Positions 8,553 to 16,705 of a DNA stretch of 64,000 nucleotides are shown in pieces. Origin of the DNA: Paraburkholderia phenazinium (GTDB taxonomy: Bacteria; Pseudomonadota; Gammaproteobacteria; Burkholderiales; Burkholderiaceae); the NCBI RefSeq assembly GCF_900100735.1, contig NZ_FNCJ01000002.1:310001-374000 (forward strand). Direction: 5' to 3'. The position numbers and the translations under genes were made by a program. The notes below the pieces were generated by a model that was given only the letters and a program-made list of their open reading frames with translations, did no database searches and was not told the DNA's origin. The stretch's first letter is position 1, and the number at the start of each line of letters is the position of its first letter.

Positions 8553-9245
8553 CTAAGGCTCGTCTGTCACGCGGGCAGCGCCGACAATGTGTCCGTCCGG
8601 TGCCTCGAGCAATACTGCGGTCTTCTCACCCGCAGGTACCTGGGGGTCGAACACAGCCGGTTTGCCGGTCCATTGACCAATCTGTTGGAACGAGCGAACG
8701 ATGTTGGACTCCTTCAGCGTTCGCCCCCCGTTTTCGCCACGCCCGACGGCGGTCACGTGCTGTGCGTCGTAACCAACCAGAATCACCTGTGCGCTTCCGG
8801 AGCCGGCGCCGACCGAAACAGTAATGGCGTTGCCCTTGCGCACCGCGGACAACGGCGCGGACGTTGAATCCGCGTCCCTCGCTTTCTGAATCGCTACCTC
8901 AGCGGATGACCGGTCTGAACCCACGAAGGCGGTTGTTCCGTCGACGACCATTTCAGGCGTGTAGGAACCGTCGCCGAAACGTCGACCGTATTCCGCCTGA
9001 CGTTGGGTGGCGATATCGAGGGAAAAAGGGTCCTTCCATCCGAGGCTGTTCCAGTAGGTGACATGAAAAGCCAAAGGGAGAATGTCGCTTCGCTGCTGAC
9101 TTAACTCCGACAGATAGGCGTCAGCCGGTGGACAGGATGAACAGCCTTCGGACGTAAACAGTTCGACAACCACCGGCCGGGGCGTTGCCGCGGCGACCGG
9201 GAGGGCCACAAGCAGTGCAGCGGAAGCAAGCAGACGGGATAGCAT
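8553..9245 (-). CDS. DUF1223 secreted thioredoxin-fold protein
   Basis: The 230-residue protein starts with a signal peptide (LLASAALLVALPVAAA). It carries the DUF1223 motif VVVELFTSEGCSSCPPADAYL, a CxxC pair in a thioredoxin-like fold, and later TPEMVVDGTTAFVGSD. Proteins of this family are periplasmic and of unproved function. The gene stands upstream of the DsbD/ScsB-like reductase on the same strand, so it may be that protein's periplasmic electron acceptor. A good ribosome site (CCAGGAGTC) precedes the ATG. Confidence 0.85.
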   Translation of the reverse strand: MLSRLLASAALLVALPVAAATPRPVVVELFTSEGCSSCPPADAYLSELSQQRSDILPLAFHVTYWNSLGWKDPFSLDIATQRQAEYGRRFGDGSYTPEMVVDGTTAFVGSDRSSAEVAIQKARDADSTSAPLSAVRKGNAITVSVGAGSGSAQVILVGYDAQHVTAVGRGENGGRTLKESNIVRSFQQIGQWTGKPAVFDPQVPAGEKTAVLLEAPDGHIVGAARVTDEP

Positions 9246-9460
9246 GAGTTGACTCCTGGTGAGGATCGTTCATGCATTGGTCGCGGTGGGGCAGGCGATA
9301 TGACAGTCCGACGAGAAAAACTGAGGAACCTCTTGAGCAGTATCTGTTGTTGTTGGAAAACCAGGAAGGCGGAATGATTCCGGTTATATCTTGTGTCATC
9401 TTTGGCGGCGAGCCACGACTAAAGGTCGAGCGGTGGGCACGCGTCTAACCGGAGAACCCT

Positions 9461-10144
9461 ATGATGTCATTGCAGAAACGTCTCGATGCCTTCAAGGCGG
9501 CATTCGAGTCCGGGCTACCTCCCTACAATGTGCATCGTTCGGTCGTCGACACGCTTCGCCGGGCGACCGCCGAACTGATCGGATCTGGCCTTGCTGAGCG
9601 CGCAAAAAAGGTCAGCGACGTCGCGCCGTGCTTTGTCCTGAAGGACCCAGACCACCGGCCGATCGGTTCGCGCAAGCTGATTGCCGATGGCCCGCTGGTA
9701 CTGACGTTCTATCGCGGCGTGTGGAGCCCGTACTGCAATCTGGAGCTTCAGGCGCTGCAGGCGGCACTGCCCGATATCGTCGCCCGTGGAGCGAGCCTGA
9801 TGGCAATTTCGCCGCAGAACGGGGTCAATAGCCGCAGGACGATCCGTGAGAACCGCCTCAGTTTCCCGATACTCGGAGACCCACGTGGTGAACTTTCGGC
9901 AGCCTATGGACTGCGCGTCGCGTTGCCGGACTATCTTGTCGAGCTGTACCTGACCACATTCGGGACCGACCTGTCGTCATTCAACGACGACCCCTCGTGG
10001 ACGCTGCCGATGCCGGCGAGGTTCGTAATCGGCAAGGACGGCATCATCGCTTACGCCGAGGTGAGTCCGGACTGCACGAAACGTCCCGACCCCGCCGAGC
10101 TGCTTCCGGTTCTTGACAGACTTGCCGCCGGAGGCCGGGCATGA
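9461..10144 (+). CDS. Peroxiredoxin-like (AhpC/TSA) family protein
   Basis: The 227-residue protein has the AhpC/TSA thioredoxin fold. The active-site loop reads FYRGVWSPYCNLEL, where relatives usually have WCPYCN, so the first cysteine of the CxxC is serine. The second cysteine remains. The C-terminal part has PMPARFVIGKDGIIAYAEVSPD, typical of the group. It could still act as a one-cysteine peroxidase or bacterioferritin-comigratory-type protein. Two adjacent ATG codons are possible starts, preceded by GGAGAACCCT. It is divergent from DUF1223 and upstream of the second ECF sigma gene. Confidence 0.8.
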   Translation: MMSLQKRLDAFKAAFESGLPPYNVHRSVVDTLRRATAELIGSGLAERAKKVSDVAPCFVLKDPDHRPIGSRKLIADGPLVLTFYRGVWSPYCNLELQALQAALPDIVARGASLMAISPQNGVNSRRTIRENRLSFPILGDPRGELSAAYGLRVALPDYLVELYLTTFGTDLSSFNDDPSWTLPMPARFVIGKDGIIAYAEVSPDCTKRPDPAELLPVLDRLAAGGRA

Positions 10145-10228
10145 GATTTTTGCACCGCGCCTCCAGGGGGGAAACATTTCTCTGCTATCCGTGTAAATGT
10201 TTCTCACGCAGTTTATTTCGCGCCAACT

Positions 10229-10254
10229 GTAACCAGAACCCGCAATGAACCGAA
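10229..10254 (+). promoter_or_regulatory. SigF-type promoter overlapping the start of the second ECF sigma gene
   Basis: GTAACC and CGAA are separated by exactly 16 bases, as at four other sites here. Oddly, the -10 part lies inside the first codons of the reading frame that starts at 10245. Transcripts from it would begin near 10262, after that ATG. The first start codon then available is a GTG at 10308 with AAGGG upstream. Confidence 0.6.
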
Positions 10255-10817
10255 CTACCGAAGATGGACCGGCGCGTCCCGTCGAAGAGCGACTGAAGGG
10301 TCTATTCGTGCGTGGTCTGGAGGGGAACGCGGCGGCTTATCAAGCATTTCTCAGCGACCTGACCGGGCATCTGCGCGGCTTCCTGAGAAAGCGTCTCTTC
10401 TATCTGCAAGACGATATCGAGGACCTGGTCCAGGAGATTTTGCTGGCAGTGCATAATGGACGCCATACCTACCGTCCAGACCAGCCGTTGACGGCCTGGG
10501 TGCATGCGATCGCCCGCTACAAACTGGCGGACTTTTTTCGCGCACGATCGCGCCGGGAAGCCTTGCACATGCCGCTGGACGACGAGCTCGAGATATTCGC
10601 CACCTGCGATGTCGAACCGGCGGAGGCCCGGCGTGATCTAAGCAAGCTGCTCGAACAGTTGCCCGATCGCCAGCGCCTGCCGATTCTGCACGTCAAGCTG
10701 GAAGGGCTGTCGGTGACTGAAACCGCAAAGCTCACCGGCCTGTCGGAATCGGCGGTCAAGGTTGGCGTGCACCGCGGTTTGAAAGCATTGGCACTAAAGT
10801 TTCAAGGCGCATCATGA
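10245..10817 (+). CDS. sigF: ECF sigma factor, SigF-like, copy 2
   Basis: The 190-residue protein is closely similar to the sigma factor at 2763-3308 throughout regions 2 and 4 ([65 protein letters not shown]). The start is uncertain: the ATG at 10245 keeps the region [16 protein letters not shown] that aligns with copy 1, yet a SigF-type promoter overlaps it. A GTG at 10308 would fit transcripts from that promoter. The stop overlaps the nrsF start by four bases, as in copy 1. Self-activation is likely if the promoter is used. Confidence 0.85.
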   Translation: MNRTTEDGPARPVEERLKGLFVRGLEGNAAAYQAFLSDLTGHLRGFLRKRLFYLQDDIEDLVQEILLAVHNGRHTYRPDQPLTAWVHAIARYKLADFFRARSRREALHMPLDDELEIFATCDVEPAEARRDLSKLLEQLPDRQRLPILHVKLEGLSVTETAKLTGLSESAVKVGVHRGLKALALKFQGAS

Positions 10818-11455
10818 AGACAGAGGATCTTGTTTCACTGCTGGCCGCGGGGGTGCCCGCTATCGATCAGAACGTGTCGGCAAAGCGATTCAGCTGGGCG
10901 ATGTTATGCGGCGGTGTCGGTTCCACGGTGCTCATGGCAATCGTTTATGGCATTCGCCCCGATATCGGCGCGGCGATGAAGACGCCGCTGTTCTGGATCA
11001 AGCTGGCTCTGCCTCTGTGCCTCACACTCGCTGCGTTGCTGGCGACGGCGCGACTGTCCCGGCCAGGAATGGAGGTAGGCCGCGCGTGGGCCGCGCTTGC
11101 TGCGCCTGTGCTCGCCGTGTGGATTGCGACGCTCGTCCTGTTGTGGTTGACCCCTCCCGATGCGCGCTTGCCCCTGGTAATGGGCAATACGTGGCGCGTA
11201 TGTCCTCGTAATATCGCGTTGCTTTCAGTGCCAGTGTTCATCACGGTGTTCTGGGCGATGCGAGGTCTGGCACCCACGCGTCTCAGGCTGGCCGGCGCCG
11301 CAGGCGGCCTTCTGGCGGGAGCGACTGCCGCGATTGCTTACTGTTTCCACTGCCCGGAGATGGGTGTGCCATTCTGGGCCGTCTGGTATCTCCTCGGCAT
11401 GCTGATTCCCACGCTTGCTGGCGTGGCGCTGGGGCCCCGGCTGCTGAACTGGTGA
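10814..11455 (+). CDS. nrsF: NrsF-family (DUF1109) membrane anti-sigma factor, copy 2
   Basis: This 213-residue protein has the same length as copy 1. It has six membrane helices, the N-terminal [13 protein letters not shown] contact segment and cysteines in TWRVCPRNI and CFHCPEM. These are the positions expected to sense metals or oxidants. The four-base overlap with the sigma gene is conserved between copies, so the two pairs came from duplication of a whole operon rather than of one gene. Which sigma each anti-sigma holds cannot be told from sequence. Confidence 0.85.
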   Translation: MKTEDLVSLLAAGVPAIDQNVSAKRFSWAMLCGGVGSTVLMAIVYGIRPDIGAAMKTPLFWIKLALPLCLTLAALLATARLSRPGMEVGRAWAALAAPVLAVWIATLVLLWLTPPDARLPLVMGNTWRVCPRNIALLSVPVFITVFWAMRGLAPTRLRLAGAAGGLLAGATAAIAYCFHCPEMGVPFWAVWYLLGMLIPTLAGVALGPRLLNW

Positions 11456-11552
11456 GTTAGGTCAAACTGTATTCAGCCAGCGCTGCGCAGAGGTGCGTGC
11501 TGACGGCCTGACGCTGCGTAACTGAAACCCAACCTTATTTTTTGTCCGTTCT

Positions 11553-11578
11553 GTAACCAAGCCGGGTAAATAGGCGAA
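11553..11578 (+). promoter_or_regulatory. SigF-type promoter upstream of the DUF4148 gene
   Basis: GTAACC and CGAA are separated by exactly 16 bases. The transcript would start near 11586 and leave a leader of about 117 bases before the DUF4148 ATG. An in-frame ATG at 11586 exists but has no room for a ribosome site. Confidence 0.72.
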
Positions 11579-11702
11579 ATACCTTATGAAGCGCAGGCAT
11601 AAGCCTGTGCTTGAGCGATCGACGCCGGGAACTCCGGACTACCTGGAGCGCCAGGATTGGTTGGCATCTGGGCAGGTCGATCAATACCCCTTTGGGAGAG
11701 TA

Positions 11703-11951
11703 ATGATGAAAGTGAACAAGTTGGCGATGATCATAGCCGTGGCAACTCTCGGCATGCCGGCGCTGGCGAGCGCTCAATCTGTACAGCCCGCTGACGCAAA
11801 CTCAATGGCGGCAGGATCGAATCAAGGTCCGAAGACTCGCGAGCAGGTGCGTGAGGAACTGGCTCACGCTCGCATGAACGGTACCATCCCGCGTTTCGGT
11901 AATCCCGATCCCTATGGGCCTGGCGGCACACCGAATTTCACCCGGCACTAA
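11703..11951 (+). CDS. DUF4148 small secreted protein
   Basis: The 82-residue protein has a signal peptide (MMKVNKLAMIIAVATLGM..ALASA) and a mature part with the DUF4148 hallmark KTREQVREELAHARMNGTIP. DUF4148 proteins are abundant small periplasmic proteins of Burkholderiales with unknown function. The start with GGGAGAGTA was preferred over the upstream in-frame ATG because the signal peptide begins here. The SigF-type promoter at 11553 places it in the same regulon as the bufferin genes. Confidence 0.82.
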   Translation: MMKVNKLAMIIAVATLGMPALASAQSVQPADANSMAAGSNQGPKTREQVREELAHARMNGTIPRFGNPDPYGPGGTPNFTRH

Positions 11952-12164
11952 ACGGAGGGCAGGGAATAGCAAGGCAAACAGATCGCCGAGGTTCAATCCG
12001 TTCGCGGTAGTAATACGGGCACGGGAGATCCTGACGTGAGGCATGTCCCGCGGTATGCACAAGTCAGGTTAAGGTCGGAATAAATCGGGTACTGTATATA
12101 GTTATCCTAATGTTAAGTCGTGAAAAAATGAAACTGCAGATCCGATGAAAACGATGCCGATGCC

Positions 12165-12607
12165 GACGAAGCGCGAGCGCGAGCGCTGCGATTCCGTGTG
12201 TGTTCCCGCCGGTGCGCATTGACGGGGTGGATCTGGTCGATGGCGGCGTGGCCAACAATACGCCGATCTCCGTGGCCATCTCACTCGGTGCGACACGCGT
12301 CATTGTGCTTCCGGCCGGGTTTTCCTGCGCGCTGCACAAGCCGCCCGGTAACGCAATCGCGCAGGCCATGCACGCGCTGACACTTCTCATTGCGCGTCAG
12401 CTTGTGCGCGATCTGGAATCCTACTCATCCCGCGCAGAGATCTTTGTCGTGCCACCATTGTGTCCGCTCGATGTATCGCCTTACGACTACACGCAGTGCG
12501 ACCGCCTGATTGAGCGTGCAGCCGCGAAGACGCGTGCATGGTTGAACGAAGGCGGTCTTGAGCGCGGATTCATCCCGGGTGAGCTACGCGAACACACACA
12601 TGCGTGA
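12165..12607 (+). pseudogene. Patatin-like phospholipase, C-terminal fragment
   Basis: The frame reads AIPCVFPPVRIDGVDLVDGGVANNTPISVA and onward to a natural C-terminus. This is the second half of a patatin-like phospholipase, with the DGG motif carrying the catalytic aspartate. The oxyanion hole and GxSxG serine half are missing; upstream of 12165 the sequence has no patatin similarity that I can see. The fragment is non-functional. It lies next to buf locus 2 at an apparent rearrangement border. Confidence 0.75.
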
Positions 12608-12700
12608 GTAGAGCGAGCGGAACCGCTGAACGATCGTGGCATCGTTGCCGTGATTCCATCGCCCTCTCACGCAGTCGTGTATCGCCATGAAAGCACCCGA

Positions 12701-13204
12701 TCACGACCTGGGCGACCTGTCGCCAAGCAGATAGTCAATCGATATCAGGCCAGGCCCCCAGGCTGCAATTCCCAGTGCCATCGCCAACCAGGTCAGATGG
12801 ATGGGCCAGCCGTCCGGTACGGTCAGCTCGACGATGCACGTCATAAATATCAGGCCGGCTGCGGCGAACCGGGTTCCGAAGCCAAGCACGAGCAGCACCG
12901 GGAATGTCACCTCGCCGCAGCCCGACAGAAACGCAAAAACAGCTGGGGCGGGAAACGGATACGGACCGCCTGGGAGATGCAACTTGAACTCGTCCGTGAA
13001 CAGGTCGATCGCCGTATCGTTCAGTTGAAGGAAGCCGTTCCATTTGAGAATACCCGATTTCCAGAACGGCACAGCCAGAGCAAGCCGCAGCACGAGTTGA
13101 ACGAGCCAAGGTTGCGCGAGCTGCTGGATCAGCCGCCTCGCCGTGCCAATCGCGGATATGACTACGTCCGGAAGCGGCAGTTTTACGTTCTGTTGGTTCG
13201 ACAT
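12701..13204 (-). CDS. DoxX family membrane protein
   Basis: The 167-residue DoxX protein has four hydrophobic helices and the conserved SFWKSGILKWNG-like N-terminal helix (here PFWKSGILKWNG) and FLSGCGEVTFPVLLVLGFGTR. It is the complete version of the partial gene at 1-167. The start MSNQQNVKLPLPDVV was chosen by that match; the longer frame upstream of it is the bufB/bufC scar read in another phase. It is the last gene of buf locus 2 and may be a membrane redox partner in the bufferin operon, though its role is unproved. Confidence 0.85.
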   Translation of the reverse strand: MSNQQNVKLPLPDVVISAIGTARRLIQQLAQPWLVQLVLRLALAVPFWKSGILKWNGFLQLNDTAIDLFTDEFKLHLPGGPYPFPAPAVFAFLSGCGEVTFPVLLVLGFGTRFAAAGLIFMTCIVELTVPDGWPIHLTWLAMALGIAAWGPGLISIDYLLGDRSPRS

Positions 13205-13209
13205 CTCTA

Positions 13210-13375
13210 TTAATCTCCATGTTGGACGGCGGTAAACACGCTGGCTGAGATCATCCCTGCCAGGTTGGCCTGGAGATCGAAGGACGGGGCTGCCTGAAAC
13301 GTAGCCGTAACTGTGGCCACAACACGGGGCGGTCTGTTTGGCCAACTGCCGTTGTCATCGTTTGGAATTGCCCAT
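13210..13375 (-). pseudogene. bufB-bufC deletion scar
   Basis: On the minus strand, a bufB-like ATG (13375) at the same distance after bufA as in locus 1 is followed by MGNSKR and a stop. It keeps the ACAACGGC-GTT block of bufB codons 7-10. About 45 bases later the sequence becomes the last 30 codons of bufC (FQAAPSFDLQANLAGM, then ISASVFTAVQHGD and TAA). Roughly 1.6 kb, the rest of bufB and nearly all of bufC, is missing. The order bufA-[scar]-doxX therefore derives from a full bufABC-doxX operon. Confidence 0.8.
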
Positions 13376-13406
13376 GGCCGCCCCGTTCCTCATGTCGTTC
13401 GCCGAA

Positions 13407-13718
13407 TCAGGACTTCAACGGGGTGAGCGAGCCGTGGCCGCCACCCGGCACTTCGATACTCGTGCAGGTGCCACCCTGAACGAACTTCCACGAGTTACCC
13501 TGGAAATCCATCGCGGAAGTGCCCTGACACGTGGTGCCGGGACCGGCGGCGCAGTCGTTTTGCCCCTTCAGGGCAACGCCGTAGCACTTCTCCTTGTGTG
13601 CGGCGACGGCGGCGCTGGCTTCGGCCTGCGTGAGCGGCGCTGCGTGGGCGACTGATGCAAGCAGGCTCGCGACAACGCCGGCGAGCAGGGTGGAACTGAC
13701 CGTGATCTTTGTGGACAT
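13407..13718 (-). CDS. bufA: BufA-type bufferin precursor (DUF2282)
   Basis: The 103-residue precursor has a signal peptide ending ASVAHA and a four-cysteine core: [14 protein letters not shown], then [12 protein letters not shown], then QGGTCTSIE. This is the DUF2282 bufferin pattern. Bufferins are exported, BufB/BufC-modified peptides that bind copper. The ATG at 13718 is preceded by GGAGAAATTC. It is the only intact bufA in the window, while the modifying enzymes are encoded only at 173-1865. It is transcribed from a SigF-type promoter 55 bases upstream. Confidence 0.88.
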   Translation of the reverse strand: MSTKITVSSTLLAGVVASLLASVAHAAPLTQAEASAAVAAHKEKCYGVALKGQNDCAAGPGTTCQGTSAMDFQGNSWKFVQGGTCTSIEVPGGGHGSLTPLKS

Positions 13719-13772
13719 TGAATTTCTCCAGTGGTTGGGATAGAAGGTACCCGTGATGGATACGTGATCTAA

Positions 13773-13798
13773 TTCGTGGGCTGTAGATGTCTGGTTAC
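13773..13798 (-). promoter_or_regulatory. SigF-type promoter of buf locus 2
   Basis: Read on the minus strand, GTAACC-N16-CGAA is present with the exact spacing. The spacer and the leader down to the bufA ATG closely match those of locus 1 (2016-2041). The rest of the 13719-14254 gap also contains the divergent promoter at 14157 and nothing else I can recognise. Confidence 0.82.
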
Positions 13799-14156
13799 AG
13801 GGAAATCGCTTTTTTTTGCTTTCGACCTGTGGGGCGATGACATCTGCCGTTTGATTAGTTGAGGAAGGCATGGATGTGCAGCAGGCAACAGCCGTGTTAG
13901 CGGCGGTGCAAATTCGACACTAAACGCCAGTCATCCCGCCCCCGCGCCAGCCAGGCACAACTGGGTCGACGCGATGAGGCTGTTCCGGTCGTCAGGGACT
14001 AACCAGCTGCATGAGTGGCGCCTGTGTTCGGGACAGATCTTACGATCTGAGTTCGGCATTATTATTGTGTATTGCTAAGCGAACAGGGCGATTTTGCGCA
14101 CTCGATTTCTCCTGCGGGCTGGCATCTGAGCGCCAAAGAGAAATTTTTCAGCGACC

Positions 14157-14182
14157 GTAACCTTCTGCGTGCCGGGGACGAA
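14157..14182 (+). promoter_or_regulatory. SigF-type promoter of the DoxX-NDH fusion gene
   Basis: GTAACC and CGAA are separated by exactly 16 bases. The transcript would begin near 14189, which rules out the long upstream frame from 14072 and supports the ATG at 14255. Confidence 0.72.
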
Positions 14183-14254
14183 CTATCAGCCGGATGTGGA
14201 CGATATGGTCTCGGAGCGCCGGGCCGTTCATGGATATCTGGACTTTCTATCGCT

Positions 14255-16345
14255 ATGTTACGAAAGACCCTTAAACGTGCCTGCGGTTTCGGCCTGGCGC
14301 TGCGCGTGCTGTGCATGCCCTGGTTGCTGTTGCTTGCCCGGATCTGGTTTGGGCAGGTCGTCTTCGTGCACCAGATCATGACGATGGCAGAAAGCCCTCA
14401 TGGTGGTCTGCTATCCGGCGGCCTGCGCGTCCCATCCGGGCTCGATGCAGCGCTGCACAGTGTGGTGCCGTTGCTGCTTACCATGGGGCTGCTGACTCGT
14501 CCCGTTGCACTGGTGCTGCTCATCGAGACAATCGCAGACAGTCACGGTGCGCTGGCGGTGGGCGCACAGGGAGCCAAACTGGCGCTCCTTTCGTGGCTCA
14601 TCGTAAGCGGGGCGGGGGCCATGTCGCTGGACAATCTTCTGGGGCGCGGTTTGTCATGGATCCCGTTTCGCCCAATCAGGCTCACGCGTGGGCTTTATGT
14701 CTGGCTCGAACGCTATCTGGGCCCGCTTCTTCAGTTTGTCATACGTGCTGGGCTTGCCGCTTCACTCGTTAACTTCGTATTATCAGCTGGTTCGTGGTTG
14801 CAGAAAGCGATGTTGGGCGCCGCGGCGACATCTCTTGTCCATCCAGCCTGGTGTGCGGCGGCGCTCGCGTTGGCACTGACGCTTGGCTGTGCGACGCGGT
14901 TTGCCGCGCTGTTCATCGCGGTGATGGTGCCAGTGGCTGGTATCGCCATGTCGACCGACGACCGGCTGGCAGTCCTGCTTCTGCTTTTTGTGCTTGTGGT
15001 CGCGGGCGGTGGCGTATTCTCCCTCGATTGGCTGCTTGACCGATGGACGGGGAGTGAGTCGCAGGAAGACGATTCCGCCCCGGAGGACCTGCCACATGTC
15101 GTTGTGGTCGGGGGCGGTTTTGGTGGCGTCGCGGCCGCGCAAGGGTTGCGCGATGCGCGCTGTCGCGTCACATTGATCGACCAGCGCAACCATCATCTAT
15201 TTCAGCCGCTACTTTACCAGGTGGCTACGGCCGCGCTGTCGCCCGCCGAGATCGCCACGCCGATCCGCAGCCTGTTCCGGCGTCAGCGCAACGTTCAGGT
15301 CAGGCTAGGGCAGGTGACGGGGGTAGATGCGGCTGCGCGCGAGGTACAGGTCGGCGTGGTACGCGTGAAATTCGACTATCTGGTGCTGGCGACGGGCGCC
15401 CGCCACAGCTATTTTGGCAAGGACAGCTGGGCGCCTTTTGCACCAGGACTCAAGAGCATCGAAGATGCGACCGCCGTGCGCAGCCGCCTCTTGCGGGCGT
15501 TCGAGGAAGCCGAAAGCGCGGCGAGCGAGACCGAGCGTGCCGCTTGGCTGACTTTCGTGATCGTCGGCGGCGGTCCCACCGGCATCGAACTGGCTGGGGC
15601 CATTGCCGAACTGGCCCGGCACGGGATGGCCGAGGAATACCGCATGATCGATCCGGCCGTTGCTCGCGTGATCCTGTTGCAGTCGGGTCCGCGGATCCTG
15701 CCCACTTTCACCACTACGCTATCCAGCGCCGCAGAACGCGCACTGCAAGCACTCGGGGTCGAGGTTCGGGTCGACACCCGGGTGCTGGGAGTGGACAGCG
15801 AGGGTGTCGACATTGGCGGGCAGCGCATCGCCGCCCGTACCGTTCTATGGGCAGCGGGCGTTGCAGCATCGCCCGCTGCTCAATGGTTGAATCAGACCAC
15901 TGATCCGTCGGGACGGCTTGCTGTCGCCGCTGATCTGTCCGTGCCGGCTCTGCAACGGATCTATGCGATCGGCGATACCGCATCCTGTCTGGGATGGCGC
16001 GGCGCAGTTGTTCCTGGTCTCGCGCCGGCGGCCAAACAGCAGGGCCGGTATGTGGCTGGTGTGATCGCGGCCAGTCTGACGGGGCGGCGCCCGCCGCCGC
16101 CGTTTCGCTACCGGCATTTTGGCAGTCTTGCCACGATCGGGCGTCAGGCGGCCGTTGCCGAGATCGGCAAGCTTCGCGTATGGGGGGAGCCCGCGTGGTG
16201 GTTTTGGGGCGCAATTCATATCGCCTTTCTGGTCGGCGGACGGAACCGGGCCATCGTCATTCTCGATTGGCTCTGGGCGTATCTCACCTACCGGCGCAGC
16301 ACGCGGCTCATCACAGGCGATACGCGAGACGAGATGATGGATTGA
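14255..16345 (+). CDS. DoxX-type membrane domain fused to a type II NADH dehydrogenase-like flavoprotein
   Basis: The 696-residue protein joins two parts. Residues 1-265 form about eight hydrophobic helices resembling two DoxX-type units. Residues 280-696 are an NDH-2-like flavoprotein with the FAD motif [14 protein letters not shown], the NAD motif [20 protein letters not shown] and the second FAD motif [10 protein letters not shown]. It probably passes electrons from NADH to the membrane quinone pool, perhaps feeding the DoxX part. Its SigF-type promoter ties it to the bufferin regulon. The ATG at 14255 lies downstream of that promoter, but its ribosome site is weak. Confidence 0.82.
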   Translation: MLRKTLKRACGFGLALRVLCMPWLLLLARIWFGQVVFVHQIMTMAESPHGGLLSGGLRVPSGLDAALHSVVPLLLTMGLLTRPVALVLLIETIADSHGALAVGAQGAKLALLSWLIVSGAGAMSLDNLLGRGLSWIPFRPIRLTRGLYVWLERYLGPLLQFVIRAGLAASLVNFVLSAGSWLQKAMLGAAATSLVHPAWCAAALALALTLGCATRFAALFIAVMVPVAGIAMSTDDRLAVLLLLFVLVVAGGGVFSLDWLLDRWTGSESQEDDSAPEDLPHVVVVGGGFGGVAAAQGLRDARCRVTLIDQRNHHLFQPLLYQVATAALSPAEIATPIRSLFRRQRNVQVRLGQVTGVDAAAREVQVGVVRVKFDYLVLATGARHSYFGKDSWAPFAPGLKSIEDATAVRSRLLRAFEEAESAASETERAAWLTFVIVGGGPTGIELAGAIAELARHGMAEEYRMIDPAVARVILLQSGPRILPTFTTTLSSAAERALQALGVEVRVDTRVLGVDSEGVDIGGQRIAARTVLWAAGVAASPAAQWLNQTTDPSGRLAVAADLSVPALQRIYAIGDTASCLGWRGAVVPGLAPAAKQQGRYVAGVIAASLTGRRPPPPFRYRHFGSLATIGRQAAVAEIGKLRVWGEPAWWFWGAIHIAFLVGGRNRAIVILDWLWAYLTYRRSTRLITGDTRDEMMD

Positions 16346-16436
16346 CAGGTCCAATCCGTTTGCCGAAATCGCTGAGCACCGGAAACGTCAGCTTGCTCTT
16401 CCCGGTCGCCACGATGCCGTGATCCGGCTTCTCCGG

Positions 16437-16586
16437 AGTGTGTGTGGCACCTGCGTGACGCGCGTGCTGGCAGGCGAGCGCGATCACCGGGACAGCTACC
16501 TGACCGACGATAAGAAGGCCGCCGGCGAGTACTTCCTGCCGTGCTGCTCGCGCTCACGCTCGCCCGTCCTCGTGCTCGATCTCTAG
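16437..16586 (+). pseudogene. Vanillate demethylase reductase (VanB) C-terminal fragment
   Basis: The frame reads [19 protein letters not shown], then [30 protein letters not shown] and a stop. This is the end of the [2Fe-2S] domain of VanB-type oxygenase reductases. The upstream FMN/NAD domains are gone, and even the first cluster cysteines (CEQGVCGTC in relatives) are partly lost. It sits directly before a ferulate operon whose product, vanillate, is the substrate of VanAB. It is a relic of a vanAB locus. Confidence 0.7.
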
Positions 16587-16631
16587 CCGTTTCCGCGCCA
16601 AGTCTCGCATGCTGAAATTTTGCTTGAAAAA

Positions 16632-16652
16632 ATAGTTATACGATGTAACTAT
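16632..16652. promoter_or_regulatory. Inverted repeat operator before the hydroxycinnamate operon
   Basis: ATAGTTA and TAACTAT form a perfect 7-base inverted repeat around a 7-base spacer, in an AT-rich stretch about 55-75 bases before the first gene. A TATAAA lies just after it. The size and place fit a MarR-type operator, probably for the regulator at 22128-22601; this link is inference. Confidence 0.55.
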
Positions 16653-16705
16653 TATGGTATAAAACAATCAAACGGCACTCGACCGGAACCAAGGAGACAA
16701 GCTCA

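Noticed and set aside
12064..12390. Minus-strand open frame of 108 codons over the patatin fragment
   Set aside because: The patatin DGG motif and C-terminus are clear on the plus strand, so the minus frame is a shadow.
14230..14274. 14-codon frame [14 protein letters not shown] overlapping the start of the DoxX-NDH gene
   Set aside because: It could be a coupling leader, but there is no ribosome site or comparison to support it.
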